A stretch of DNA of 64,000 bases from Aphanomyces cochlioides. Lineage: Eukaryota; Oomycota; Saprolegniomycetes; Saprolegniales; Verrucalvaceae. The notes under the pieces are model-generated. The model was not told the DNA's origin, ran no database searches, and saw only the letters and a program-made list of their open reading frames with translations. The position numbers and the translations under genes are program-made. The stretch covers positions 1-64,000 of the forward strand of contig JAHQRK010000031.1 in the NCBI GenBank assembly GCA_019828595.1, read 5' to 3'. This document shows positions 29,531 through 39,085 of this stretch, piece by piece. Numbering within the stretch: position 1 is the first letter of the stretch; every line of letters starts with the position of its first letter.

Positions 29531-29785
29531 GCCAGCAATCTCACATCTTCGTACTTTCACCACCGCCGCTTTAAAGCTTGAGTTTTGGATCTAGCTCCCA
29601 TTGGCTGAGATTTTGAGAGCGGTACCCGGATAATCTCTGACAAGCAAATCAAACACAGCTCGAACCTCCTTAAGCATTGTTCGATCAAATTGCAAGCCTT
29701 TGGTGACCTTTTCAAGTCGTTGCATTAAGTTCCTTCTCTTGCTTGTTTGACAAAAGAACAAGCCGACATCGGCACTCATTTAAAT

Positions 29786-31173
29786 GAACCCCCGAATACA
29801 GTTTAAAATATAAAACGAATATCCGGACACTAACCGGATGTACGGATGAACGCCCCTGAAATCCGGAAAAACATCCGGACGATCTACAATTTCAATTGAC
29901 CCCCCGTTTTTGGCGCGCTTCAAGACAAGCATCGATTTTCAACATTTAATTTAAGTATACATGTCCAATTGAACCCTGGTGAGGCCAGCCACCAATCTCT
30001 AAGTCATTTTCCCATTCGCAATGGATAGTCTGTATGATCTCTCGGACTTGTCGGACTTCACATTCAACACTGTCATGAACGTGACGTCATCAGAGATCAG
30101 AGCAGTACAGTGGTTCATGAAGGTATGTCCATTTTCTCTCTATTACATTGAACTATGCTCTAGGTAGGCATATTGCGAGATAATATGAGTTGCCCTTCTT
30201 GTTCGCGGTCTATGTCCCTGCTTATAGACCGCATGAGGTGGAGATGCCGTTGTGAAGATTGCAACGACTCGAGCTCGGTGTTCGCACCAATTCATGCTTT
30301 GAGCGATCAACCCTACCTGTGGCGAAGGCGGTTCGCGTACTTTTCTATTGGGCGAGAATGAAGACAAACCGCACTACGTGTGAAGACCTAGAAGTTTCAA
30401 CGGCGACCGTCGCAAGGATTTTCAAGTACTGTCGGGAAAATGAGATCATGCGTAGTTAAGGTGACTGTTAGGTTTAATACATTTTTTACTTATTTTCACG
30501 GTTTATAAGATAGGAAGGTTCGGCTGGGTCATTGAGATTGACGAGACGTCGCTCAAGAAGAAGTCAAAATACGGTCGCAGCACGCAGCATGAAGATCGAT
30601 AGCTCTTTCGTGGAGTCGATCGTGCTACAAAAAATTGGTTAGGAGTGTTGACATTCAACAACCGCAAGAAGGAACCTTATCGCGAATTATAACCAATCAT
30701 ATTAGAGAAATTCTGTATTTTGACCAATCAAATTTTAGTAACTCTAATGATGTCCGACAAGTTTGCCTCCTACGTCTCGGCGAACGAGAGACACACGATA
30801 GCCAACAACCCACGTCTCGCTCACACGAGCTACTCGCATATGTGGGTGAATCATTCCACGAACTTTGTGAGTCCTGCCAATGGCGCCCACACTCTGTCGA
30901 TTGAAGGAGTGTGGGAAGTCAAAATCAAGCAATATGTGAAGGCAATGCGTGGAGTTCACAGCAATGAACTCCAGTCCTACCTCGATCAGTTTATGTGGAG
31001 AAGTTGTTACTTCCCTCCAAACGCCACAGTTATCATGTATTTCAAAGTTTTAGTCAAAGCTATTTGAAAGCAAGGCTAATAAAGTTCTCGTCTCCAGCAG
31101 TTCTATTATCATGTCTTTGTACAGATAATTATCGGGATATTCGTTTTATATTTAAAACTGTATTGGGGGGTTC
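29786..31173 (+). mobile_element. Merlin (IS1016/ISXO2-like) DNA transposon, complete but decayed
   Basis: This 1,388-bp element has long terminal inverted repeats. The left end begins GAACCCCCGAATACAG and the right end, read on the minus strand, begins GAACCCCCCAATACAG; similarity runs for about 40 bp, through AAAACGAATATCC. It is flanked by ATTTAAAT at 29778-29785 and 31174-31181, an 8-bp target duplication typical of Merlin. The site is palindromic (CATTTAAATG), so the exact edge may be off by one base. It sits inside the hAT pseudogene, so it is the younger insertion. Its transposase is broken, so it could move only if an enzyme were supplied from elsewhere. Confidence 0.88.
30021..31067 (+). 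pseudogene. Merlin transposase pseudogene (element 1)
   Basis: Exon 1 starts at ATG 30021 and ends at 30122. A 41-bp intron (30123-30163, GTATGT...CTCTAG) follows. Exon 2 continues VGILRDNMSCPSC, a zinc-ribbon start with CPSC and a later CRCEDC. The frame shifts between about 30300 and 30360 into a helix-turn-helix-like VSTATVARIFKYC. After a second intron-like gap the DDE core appears. The first Asp is in IEIDETSLKKK (about 30535), then comes an in-frame TAG near 30600, then MSDKFASYVS (second Asp), SHMWVNHS, SIEGVWEVK (catalytic Glu) and a basic C-terminus. All three catalytic residues survive, but one frameshift and one or more stops make it non-functional. Confidence 0.85.
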
Positions 31174-32458
31174 ATTTAAATGGGTGCCTCGACATCTGTA
31201 TCGTGTAGTGGACGTAGAATATCCCGAATTTTTAAGTAGCGCTCAACGGTTTCAAATTTTGAGCACCAACGTGTAGGATTGCGTGTTTTTGCTGCCAAGT
31301 GAGTAAAATTACGAAGCTTGGCAGCAGGAATCGAGAAAGATAAACGTCGCATGATTTCGTTCACACATTCCATGAGGGGTTCATAGTTGTCCACGATAAT
31401 TTTCACAGCTAAATAAAAGCGGTGACTGGCGCAGCCAATGATTGGAATACCACACAACCGAAGAAAAGAAAGATTCATCGCACAGTTATCGCCAATAAGT
31501 GCCACCAAATTGCTCCATGATTTACCATAATGATCCATAAGGTAGTCAAAGTAGTCATTGTGAGCTGAAGTAGTCTGCGAATCACTTTCGTTCATGGGAG
31601 AGAAGCCTAACAGGCAGCAATCGTATCCAATCGGCCGTCTGGATAAATTCCCGGATAAACTTGAATTTCTGGAAAAATTTGAGTTTTCAAATTGGCGCGG
31701 GAAAGTTGCGAATACAGCAAGGTAATGTGTAGACTGTACCGTCCAGCCATCGAAAACAAGCGCAAATTTGGCGGGTACAAGCTTGGCTAGCTTCTTTTCA
31801 ACACGTTCGCAAGCGCTCACATGTACTTTTCCAAGGTACCACGGTCGATTCCACCCATTTTGGTCCACTTCCGAAGAAGCTTGTCCTCACATAAGGAGAA
31901 AGGATGTAGGCCGTCTGCCATAATGTCAATCAAGCCACGTATATCTTTGCTTTGCTCGTTGCCCGAAAGTTGCTTAGGGTTTGCATGTCCAACGTTTTGT
32001 CTTTCCCAGGCGCATGTGTTCTGAGTGGCAGCGTGTAATGTGGGCACATAATTTTGAGTAGCCAGTTCCAGGCAGTACAACACGATCAATCACAAACGAC
32101 ATTTCCACGTGTCTTCGGTACCATCCACGAGGTCAAAGTAATTCATTCCAAGTTCTTTGCCAGAGAGTAGTTTGGATGAAGGGTTAGCTTTCATTGTACG
32201 TTAGATTAGCAGAGTTTAATGAGAAATGGACATGTATTGGTCGTCCTTGTTGCTTATAGTGGCTACAATATAAAAACAAATGAAAAGCATATGAGCTGCA
32301 AAATGAGCAGAAAATGAAATGTACGCGAAGAGTCGGCGAAACCAACATGTGCAGACTCGCTTCATTGCTTGATATAGGTACAATAACTGTTCCATGTATT
32401 TTTCAAGTGAGGAAATTTTCCATATTTATTCAACGCAATGCAAAGATACAATAATTTA

Positions 32459-32713
32459 GGAAATGATCATATCCCCCATTTTGGCAATTCCCTCCCTAAA
32501 ATTCATTTTTGAAACATTTTTTGCCCTGGCTTCCCAACAATCAACCGCCATTTTAGAGCCCTTTACTACTGCAAACACTTAAAATGTGCCAAATTTATGG
32601 GCGTCATCGCGGGAGCTCACGACCATGCCCCGAAATGTCGGAAATGCTGGACAAAAATATATCAAAATGAATTTTAGGGGGGGGATAGCCAACATGGGGG
32701 GATAGTCATTTCC
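32459..32713. mobile_element. Short MITE-like element with about 50-bp inverted repeats
   Basis: The 255-bp segment starts GGAAATGATCATATCCCCC and ends with its near reverse complement, GGGGGGATAGTCATTTCC. Both arms continue through CCCTAAAATTCATTTT. It has no coding capacity. I could not define a convincing target duplication, because the flanks AATAATTTA and ATTATTTCG do not match cleanly, so the superfamily is unassigned. The palindrome could also be read as a plain hairpin. The inner 150 bp is AT-rich with no recognisable motif. Confidence 0.6.
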
Positions 32714-33446
32714 ATTATTTCGTTATATCTCTTAGTAAAATATTAATTTTTGGACAAAGTGTAAAATGATTTTTTCGGAATAATTTTTTCGGCAAATCTG
32801 CTGCACTTTATTTGATAATTCAGGATTTCAAATACAACAAGGCATCACACCTTTTTTGCTACCAAATCAAAACTTTGTGTCATGAGAATAAGATATTGAA
32901 AAATATATTGCAACTGTACAAACACCGTTTAGAGGAATCCCAAGAACTCTTTGTGCTCACATTAGGCATAATTTCTTCACTACTTCAAAGAAAATAAATC
33001 AAGCCTCTAATGAATGATTGATTCTTTAGAGTAGGCGACGAATTTTGAACTCTTCTTGAGGACTTCTTTGATTTTGCAGAATTGCTATATAGATACTGCA
33101 TCAAAGTCGGACTAAGTATGCGCTTCAAATTCTTATAATGCAGTCACGGAAACAATATGGTAGATATGATGAAATTTAGCCCGACAATATTTCATTAAGC
33201 CAATCAAAGAGATTGTTTAGTTTAAGAATGCTATTCTTGAACTATGCTTTCTTTTTCATCTAAATTGAATTTTCCAGCATTTGTTTGACTGGATGAAAGG
33301 GAAAACGAATTTTGAAGCTCTCGAACGAATGAAATATTATAATTCTGGAAATTTGAATTAATTTTGAAGGCCATGTGGACATTCATTCCCTGTATGACAT
33401 GTTTCCATCATGAAGTGCAAGAAGACTAAGATTCGGATAAGATATA
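32714..33446. other. AT-rich spacer, no recognised feature
   Basis: This stretch lies between the MITE and the left inverted repeat of the mariner. It is strongly AT-rich. A 61-codon frame at 32812-32997 has no recognisable motif and normal AT-rich background composition. I see no gene, terminal repeat or RNA here. The 264 bp between the hAT start (32194) and the MITE is similarly empty and probably holds the hAT 5' flank. Confidence 0.5.
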
Positions 33447-34916
33447 CTACCTCTGTCCAGAAATGATTGCGACTCAATCCATAACTGCACTTCCAAATCT
33501 CTGATTGGTGTAAAAGTTGGTGGATATGAATGAGCTAGGAAGAGGCACTCAGTGGCATTTTTTCGTGAATTATATTTCACTTCATTCTCTGGAACCGGCA
33601 TGACAAAATCCGATACAAAATCCAAGTCTAATCTCACTGACGACGACCGCTTGGCTCTCTATTGCCGCTTGTGCAGTGTCAGCGTGAGCGGAAAGCTCAC
33701 CAACGCGCAAGTCGTAGATGTGTCCACGAGTTTTGGCGTGAACAAGTCGACAGCATGGCGAATATGGCAGCGTGGGCAATCGTCGGGTTCGAGGGTTGAC
33801 GTCACATCACGCATAAAAGGTCGTTCAGGAGCCAAGTCGAAATATGCCTCGGCTGTCGTCGAGGAACGTATCAAGTCTGTAGAGCTCAGCAAGCGACAAA
33901 CTTACCGATCCTTATCTCGTGCATTGGTCATTCCACGCTCGACGTTGTGGACCTTTGTGCAAAAGAAGTGGATTGTCAAACGAACGAGCTACGTGAAGCC
34001 AATGCTGTCGGACAAGCACAAGGCGGACCGAGTCCAATTCTGCAAGTCGTTTTTTACAAGCGGTAGCGGTGGCAACGACTCAATTGACGACATGTATTCG
34101 TACGTTCATATCGATGAAAAATGGTTTTATATGACCCGGACGAAAGCTCGTTACATTCTGTGGCACGACGAAGAGAGACCATTGCGGCTGTGCAAATCAA
34201 AAGCCCATGTTGTGAAAGTCATATTTCTTGTGGCAGTTGCAAGACCACGCCATGGATGGGACGGGAAGGTTGGTTGCTGGCCGATTGCTGAGATGGTGGC
34301 CGCGCAACGTTCGAGCAAGAATCGCCCCGCTGGAACCTTGCAAATGATGCCAAGAAATGTGACCAAAGACGTGTATCGACGTTTCCTTTGTGAGAAAGTG
34401 TTTCCTGCAATTCAACGAAGTTGGGTGAGTGTGAATGGAAATCGAAGCGTGATCATTCAACAAGACAATGCCCGCCCGCACGTGAAGGTAGACGACCCAT
34501 CGATTATTGCCGCTGGGCTTTGTGGTGAATGGAGTACTAGCCTTATGAATCAGCCAGCCCAACCTCCCGATTTGAACGTTCTAGATCTAGGGTTTTTCAA
34601 TGCGATACAAGCACTCCAGCATGAAAAAGATGTGAGCACAATTGAAGAACTTGTCCAAGCTGTTCATGATTCGTTTGCACAACTTGGATCAGAGACACTT
34701 GATCGAACTTTTGCAACGCTGCAACGTGTGATGTGCCTTTGCATTGAACATGAAGGCTGCAACAACTACAAGATCCCCAGGTCTTCGAAGGCACTTGATG
34801 TCGATTGCTTGGCTCTTGATCTTCTGGACGCTCGCATTGAGGAAGAGGATCGACTTGAAGGTCTCTGTCAATTGCTCGAAGGATCCGATTTAAACGATGC
34901 AACACACATCATTTAG
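33447..34916 (+). mobile_element. Plant-type mariner (Stowaway-related) element, right end missing
   Basis: A TA dinucleotide (33445-33446) is followed by CTACCTCTGTCCAGAAATG, which closely resembles the conserved end of Stowaway and plant-type mariner-like elements. An intact transposase gene begins 150 bp downstream. I searched by eye between the stop codon and the Merlin fragment at 35054 and found no reverse-complement copy of this end. The right terminus therefore appears deleted, perhaps in the rearrangement that scrambled the neighbouring Merlin. The copy is probably immobile in cis but may still make transposase. Confidence 0.75.
33600..34916 (+). CDS. Mariner-like transposase, DD39D type, intact
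   Basis: The uninterrupted 438-residue frame encodes a Tc1/mariner-superfamily transposase, which would act in the nucleus by cutting at the TIRs and inserting at TA. The first ATG at 33600 is used; the frame is open further upstream only through a GTG. N-terminal helix-turn-helix segments lie around VSTSFGVNKSTAWRIW and ALVIPRSTLWTFV. The catalytic core shows HIDEKWFYM (first Asp), IIQQDNARPH (second Asp) and PPDLNVLDLGFFNAIQ. Thirty-nine residues separate the second Asp from the Asp in NVLD, giving DD39D, the signature of plant-type mariners. The length is usual for the family and no stop or frameshift is visible. A recent arrival is plausible, and horizontal transfer cannot be judged from one copy. 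Only a left TIR is present. Confidence 0.9.
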   Translation: MTKSDTKSKSNLTDDDRLALYCRLCSVSVSGKLTNAQVVDVSTSFGVNKSTAWRIWQRGQSSGSRVDVTSRIKGRSGAKSKYASAVVEERIKSVELSKRQTYRSLSRALVIPRSTLWTFVQKKWIVKRTSYVKPMLSDKHKADRVQFCKSFFTSGSGGNDSIDDMYSYVHIDEKWFYMTRTKARYILWHDEERPLRLCKSKAHVVKVIFLVAVARPRHGWDGKVGCWPIAEMVAAQRSSKNRPAGTLQMMPRNVTKDVYRRFLCEKVFPAIQRSWVSVNGNRSVIIQQDNARPHVKVDDPSIIAAGLCGEWSTSLMNQPAQPPDLNVLDLGFFNAIQALQHEKDVSTIEELVQAVHDSFAQLGSETLDRTFATLQRVMCLCIEHEGCNNYKIPRSSKALDVDCLALDLLDARIEEEDRLEGLCQLLEGSDLNDATHII

Positions 34917-35053
34917 ATAATCAGGACGAATAGAAGTGTGTCATAACGTAAAGCATGTCGTCGTCTAATCTCTCAGCCCTGTGTCTTTTTTTTATATTTT
35001 CATATTCGTCAACGAAATATTATGTTTAGCTAGTATTTACTTCTACGTACTAG

Positions 35054-35532
35054 ATCGGTGGATATGGTGCAATTTTGGAGATCGATGAAACTTCTCTAAA
35101 AAAGAAGTCAAAGTACAACCGCGGACGACATTATCCCGACTGTTGGCTCTTTGGGGGAGTGGATCGCGCGACGAAGCAGTGGTTCGGCCGAATTGTCTAC
35201 GGCGACCGTACGAAGAGGACGCTATCAGAATTAATTAGAGAGCACATTACCCCTGGCACTCTGATTATTTCTGATAAGTTTTCTTCTTACGTGTCCTCGA
35301 GTGGTCGACATAATCTGACCAATAACCCTGTTCTTCGTGACATGAATTATTCTCATCAATGGGTGAATCACTCAGAGAATTTTGTGAATCCTACCATGGA
35401 GCTCATACCCAGACTATTGAAGGCTATTGGGAAATCAAAGTCAAGCGGCACATGAAGGCGATGCGCGGCGTTATGAAGGAAATAATCCCAGAGCTGATTG
35501 ATGAATATCTCAGGAGGTCTTGGTGCTTCTGA
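35054..35532 (+). pseudogene. Merlin transposase C-terminal half (element 2)
   Basis: Sequence starts at a splice-acceptor-like TAG (35051-35053) and reads IGGYGAILEIDETSLKKK (first Asp), CWLFGGVDRATKQWFG, LIISDKFSSYV (second Asp), YSHQWVNHSENF. After a single-base deletion near 35395 it continues in another frame as HTQTIEGYWEIK (catalytic Glu), HMKAMRGV and YLRRSWCF, stopping at 35530-35532. Because of the deletion the unspliced frame runs out at 35455. All three catalytic residues are encoded. The N-terminal half lies in the opposite orientation at 35800-36191, so no functional protein can be made. Confidence 0.85.
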
Positions 35533-35799
35533 CCAAAGGTGGAAGATGCAATGTTTATGGCAGGAATTTGTCAAAGCATTCAAAGGCATGTGTGGAAGAA
35601 GTAACACTAAATACATCTCCTTTACTCAATTAATATTTATTATTTATCGAACGGGGCGTTAGATGAGGCAGAGCCCTGGATTTCGAAAGCAACCTCTAAA
35701 AGAGTATTTAAAAGAAACTTGAAGAAACTTTTCTATTTTGAAGAAAATCAGGATTTTTTATGCAAATTGAATAAACCTTGGAAACTGTATTTTGGCTGA

Positions 35800-36191
35800 C
35801 ATTTTTTGACTGGAACATTTTGTAACAGGAGTGTTTGATGCCCAGTCGAATAGGATTCGCACGAACTTGCGGATTGGGATCTTGACTTCGCTGAAGACTG
35901 TGCCCTTTCGCACGCTAAACTGCAAGTCGTTCCAGCTTGACCGCTGACAGCGCCAGCGGGTTCCGTCCTGTTTCTACTGTTGGTGCATTGAGGACAAAAG
36001 AACTCCTCTCGGATGAGTCCGACGTCCATGCACCACTGTATCGCGGCGAACTCGTCTTCAGTTACAGCCGTGACCACATCGTAAGTGAATAGATTCACTT
36101 GCGAGAGGTCGTAGCGACTGTGCACGACAGGCATTATTTCAGACTGACTTACGGGGCGTTCTATGCGAATGAGTGCTTCGATGACCTTCAT
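35800..36191 (-). pseudogene. Merlin transposase N-terminal half (element 2)
   Basis: From ATG 36191 the frame shows EDEFAAIQWCMDVGLI followed by EEFFCPQC, matching the AVQWFMKVGILRD and CPSC start of the Merlin protein at 30021. A frameshift near 35965 moves the rest (RWRCQRSSWNDLQFSVRKG, then KIPIRKFVRILFDWA) into another frame. Similarity ends near 35800, close to the inferred inversion breakpoint. It lacks the DDE core. Upstream (36192-36240) is an AT-rich leader with ATCCGGAT repeats like those in the 5' leader of Merlin element 1. Confidence 0.75.
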
Positions 36192-36317
36192 TAAATCTGG
36201 TCTGAGGCGAGTTATCCGAACATCCGGATAATATTTAAATACAACATGATGGCCTAGTTTTCATTTACTTTCATTTATTTGGTTACGGGGCGTTAGATGA
36301 GGCAGAGCCAAATCCAG

Positions 36318-37098
36318 TGATATTTGAAGAAACTTGAGAAATGCTAAACGAATTCCTAACACCGAACAGCATCTTCACTAGTTTTTTAGTTGGACATAAA
36401 AAGCCTTTGCTAGAAGTTTCTTACATCAACAATCGAAGAAGATAATAGACCTATTGACATGATATTTTAGAGACTTTGACGAATTTTCTTTATTGTTCAT
36501 TTCCCGCATCTCCTAGAGTCAAGCATAAACGCCTCAAGCATGTTATTGTTGAGAAATACATCTCATCGAGCATACATCGTTTCCACAACTGCAATTTGCA
36601 TGTAATTATGAGCTTGGACGATACCATATGCAGAGCCCTTATCATGAGCAAAACTTCTTCATTAACGACAGAACCACTGCTTCCATCTTTCACCAAAGCA
36701 CTATCAATGTCCTTGAAATTAGACTGATCAATTTTAAATCTTGTTTGGCGAGCGACCAGGAGAATCCGTCCTCAATAATCGTTCGAACTTGCCGTAGCCC
36801 AGTCAAAGCGATCGAGGATATTGGAGCCACTGAATGTTGCCTCTAATGAACCACCGCTGCGAAAAACTCTCCGAATGTAGCGTTACTGTAATAGCAGCGG
36901 GTCGGAACTGGAAGAGATAGGTTCGCTTGGGTCAAACAATTGAAATTACTGGCAGAAAGTAAGAATGTTTCAACTACTATCAAAGAATTATAAATGAGTA
37001 GTTCTTCCACTCAGAAGTAATATCATGTAATCAGAAACTCACTCTCACCGAGAGTGAGGTGTTCTCTTTGTCGGCAAAAAGTGAGGTTATAACTACTA
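36318..37098. other. Spacer with faint minus-strand coding trace
   Basis: No convincing gene. On the minus strand between about 36926 and 36490 short protein-like segments (SNILDRFDWATASSND; FKDIDSALVKDGSSGSVVNE) appear in one frame but are separated by stops, suggesting a very old gene or transposon remnant that I do not recognise. A perfect hairpin, CTCACTCTC-ACC-GAGAGTGAG, lies at 37038-37058, 40 bp outside the left end of the IS630-like element. Confidence 0.3.
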
Positions 37099-38940
37099 TT
37101 GTGGGGGTTGAATGGGAAGATACACCACTTTGATTGACTGTATCTCAGTCATCTATAAATCTTTTTCAACAGAACAAAAAAATATAAAATAATTGAGATT
37201 CTCTTCAAAAATGTTTCTATGATGTTGAATTTGTATCGGTGTTCCCAAAAGGAATAATGCGGCGGAAAAAAATGACTTGACATGTAAACTGTCCTAGAGG
37301 GTTTAGGTGAATTATTTGCTCATTTGATTGGTAATAAATAATGCCAAGTATAAATTTATACAGTTAAACAAATTCTGGTTTTTAATCGTTCTATTCATTT
37401 TCAGAGAGAACATCAAGCAAGTCGCCGTGGACTTCGTCATCGTCTCCTTCACACTCAGCATCGGCAAGGAGAGTGTCATCAGCCGCCGCAAAATACGAGT
37501 CTTCAAAGGACTGCACCTTACGATAAGCTCCCAGCCAGTCAGAGGTCTGTACAGTGGCAAACTCCCTCCTCAACCTCTTTTCAAGGTGATCCATTGTGGT
37601 TGACGGGTGCATAGCGATGCGGTTCTTCACTATGCCCCAAATCAATTCGATAGGTTGCAGCTCAGGATGATACGGGGGCGTGAAGAGTAAGACATGTCCG
37701 TTCTCGGTCGCAATCACTTGGGTTGCATAGGAGGGCTTTTCTCGATTATCCGTCAGAAGTATCAAAAGCTCGGCCTTCGTCAATGACATATTGGCGGCAA
37801 TTCCACGCTCAGACAACCATTGAAAAATTTCTGACTTTCGATCCTTGCCGCTTGGATGTTGATTCAATACGCGCTTGTGATATTTAGCGCCATCCATGTG
37901 AATATCGCAAGGACCATGGGATCGAAACAGCTCGCTGCAAAGGGACTGAAACCAGCGCTCAAATTGTTCGCTGTTAAAATTGCCATGATAGTCGTTCTCC
38001 ATCAAATTGTCTTCGCCTTGCCTTGTCCGTTTGCCACAACGTTTTGACGGCCACATAACAAGAGAACCTTCAACCCAACCAGCTTGCAAGACACCTTGAC
38101 AACCAGTCTTGACAAAGCCGGCGCCAACAATACACATGCGTGGGCCCTTTCCTGACTTTGTGAGACGCTCTCTTGTTTCATCGACCCACGTCTTGGCCGG
38201 TGAGTGATTTAAGTTGCAATAGGATTCATCCAAAAACACTTCAGGGAGTATGGGCATGCCAGAATCCGATCGATTGGAGAGCTTCTTTCGTAAGTATTCA
38301 GCTCGGAATGCAACATTGACACTTGATTCAGCTAAGTAGAATCTCGATCGCCCTTTTTGATAAAGGAAGCCAAGTCTTCGAAGCACCGAACGCATTGTCC
38401 GCAAGGGTATCGTAAGTCCATGCTGCTCCTCTATGTCAGCAACGAGAGATTTTGCTGTGACCGGTAGGCATTGACTGTTTGCTTTCTTTATCATATCCCG
38501 AATTTCAGTTGAGAGATTCTCGGCGGGCGAGCGCTGTCGGCGACCACGCTCTCGGTTCTTGTTGTGTGCAAAGTTTGGATCGTGATTGAGATTCCAATCG
38601 GCAAGAACTCTGGCAACAGTCGACTCTGAAAAACCGAGACACCTTGCTACACTTTGCCGCGTAGTTGGACTCTTTCCTTGCTGAATCGTGTGCCTTATCT
38701 CTTTAAAGAATTGATGACATTTGACAATAAGACGCTTTTCGGCGGGGGTCAACTCATGTTTTTTTTCCATGGCTTCGTCGTTCGGATTGCTTAATGTGTG
38801 AGCCGTAGCGTTCTATAGAGAGGACAGAAAGCGCTCTGAACCAGTCATTCTCGCACAATTTAATTTTCTTTGAGCGGATAGAAATCAGCCGAAAAAGTCT
38901 ATTTTGTCGCATTGTGTACGATCCCAATATGCCCCTACAA
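37099..38940 (-). mobile_element. IS630/Tc1-mariner-type element, structurally complete
   Basis: The 1,842-bp element is flanked by TA at 37097-37098 and 38941-38942. Its ends begin TTGTGGGGGTTGAATGGGA (left) and TTGTAGGGGCATATTGGGA (right, read on the minus strand), 19 of 27 positions matching up to a shared TACAC. It contains one long intact transposase frame on the minus strand (37391-38770), with 292 bp of 3' and 170 bp of 5' non-coding sequence. Nothing visible would prevent it from being autonomous, although the two ends have diverged. Confidence 0.75.
37391..38770 (-). CDS. IS630-like DDE transposase, intact
   Basis: The 459-residue single-exon frame starts at ATG 38770. An N-terminal helix-turn-helix (SVARCLGFSESTVARVLADW, about residues 40-60) is followed by a basic linker and a second DNA-binding segment around PLRTMRSVLRRLGF. 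The DDE core shows EVFLDESYCNLNHSPAKTW (first Asp), CDIHMDGAKYHKR (second Asp) and YHPELQPIELIWGIVKNRI (Glu). The last part is acidic (DAECEGDDDEVHGD). It would act in the nucleus to mobilise its element at TA targets. The frame has no lesions and is flanked by matching inverted repeats, so recent activity is plausible. The alternative of a domesticated transposase is weakened by the presence of the TIRs. The exact subfamily is not assigned. Confidence 0.88.
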   Translation of the reverse strand: MEKKHELTPAEKRLIVKCHQFFKEIRHTIQQGKSPTTRQSVARCLGFSESTVARVLADWNLNHDPNFAHNKNRERGRRQRSPAENLSTEIRDMIKKANSQCLPVTAKSLVADIEEQHGLTIPLRTMRSVLRRLGFLYQKGRSRFYLAESSVNVAFRAEYLRKKLSNRSDSGMPILPEVFLDESYCNLNHSPAKTWVDETRERLTKSGKGPRMCIVGAGFVKTGCQGVLQAGWVEGSLVMWPSKRCGKRTRQGEDNLMENDYHGNFNSEQFERWFQSLCSELFRSHGPCDIHMDGAKYHKRVLNQHPSGKDRKSEIFQWLSERGIAANMSLTKAELLILLTDNREKPSYATQVIATENGHVLLFTPPYHPELQPIELIWGIVKNRIAMHPSTTMDHLEKRLRREFATVQTSDWLGAYRKVQSFEDSYFAAADDTLLADAECEGDDDEVHGDLLDVLSENE

Positions 38941-39085
38941 TAGTTTCATTAATTGTATAAATACTATGAAATGTTATTGATCATACATATGAATAACTAA
39001 TTACTGCTTAGTACTAGTACATTTTACAAACAATTCTATTCACTGTAGAATCATATTTTATTGTATCTTTAATAGATAGCATGAG

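Larger units (their letters stand above)
29531..32194 (-). pseudogene. hAT-family transposase pseudogene split by a Merlin insertion
   Basis: The gene reads right to left. It starts at ATG 32194 with a BED-type zinc-finger opening (TWKCRL) in which the next Cys codon has become TGA. It continues through YVPTLHAATQ and HPFSLCEDKLLRKW (to about 31820), shifts frame near 31820-31865, and then gives the hAT core: LVFDGWTVQSTHYLAVF, LIGDNCAMN, GCASHRFYLAVK and NPTRWCSK (31868-31176). The core is interrupted by the Merlin element at 29786-31173. Coding resumes at 29779 with VTKGLQFDRTMLKEVRAVFD and, after a stop at 29591, ends with an FKAAVVKV-like tail. The C-terminal dimerisation region is missing. 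There are at least three disabling lesions besides the insertion. The target site itself contains an in-frame TAA, so the gene may already have been dead when Merlin arrived. Intact hAT transposases excise and integrate DNA with 8-bp target duplications. Confidence 0.85.
35054..36309. mobile_element. Merlin element 2 with an internal inversion
   Basis: The 25-bp end ACGGGGCGTTAGATGAGGCA+GAGCC occurs twice in the same orientation, at 35651-35675 and 36285-36309. Read outward it is a Merlin-like end beginning GGCTCTGCC. The bases just outside are CTGGATTT (35676-35683) and AAATCCAG (36310-36317), exact reverse complements of each other. The simplest reading is one Merlin insertion with an 8-bp AAATCCAG duplication, in which the 3' half and its outer flank (roughly 35050 to 35800) later flipped. 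This also explains why the C-terminal half of the gene is on the plus strand and the N-terminal half on the minus strand. Breakpoints are only approximate. Confidence 0.75.

Noticed and set aside
34197..34905. Minus-strand frames inside the mariner gene
   Set aside because: They are shadows of the intact transposase on the other strand, with no motifs.
36150..36170. Third TTACGGGGCGTT copy inside the Merlin N-terminal frame (about 36151-36162)
   Set aside because: The match breaks after TTACGGGGCGTT and lies in coding sequence, so it is not a terminal repeat.
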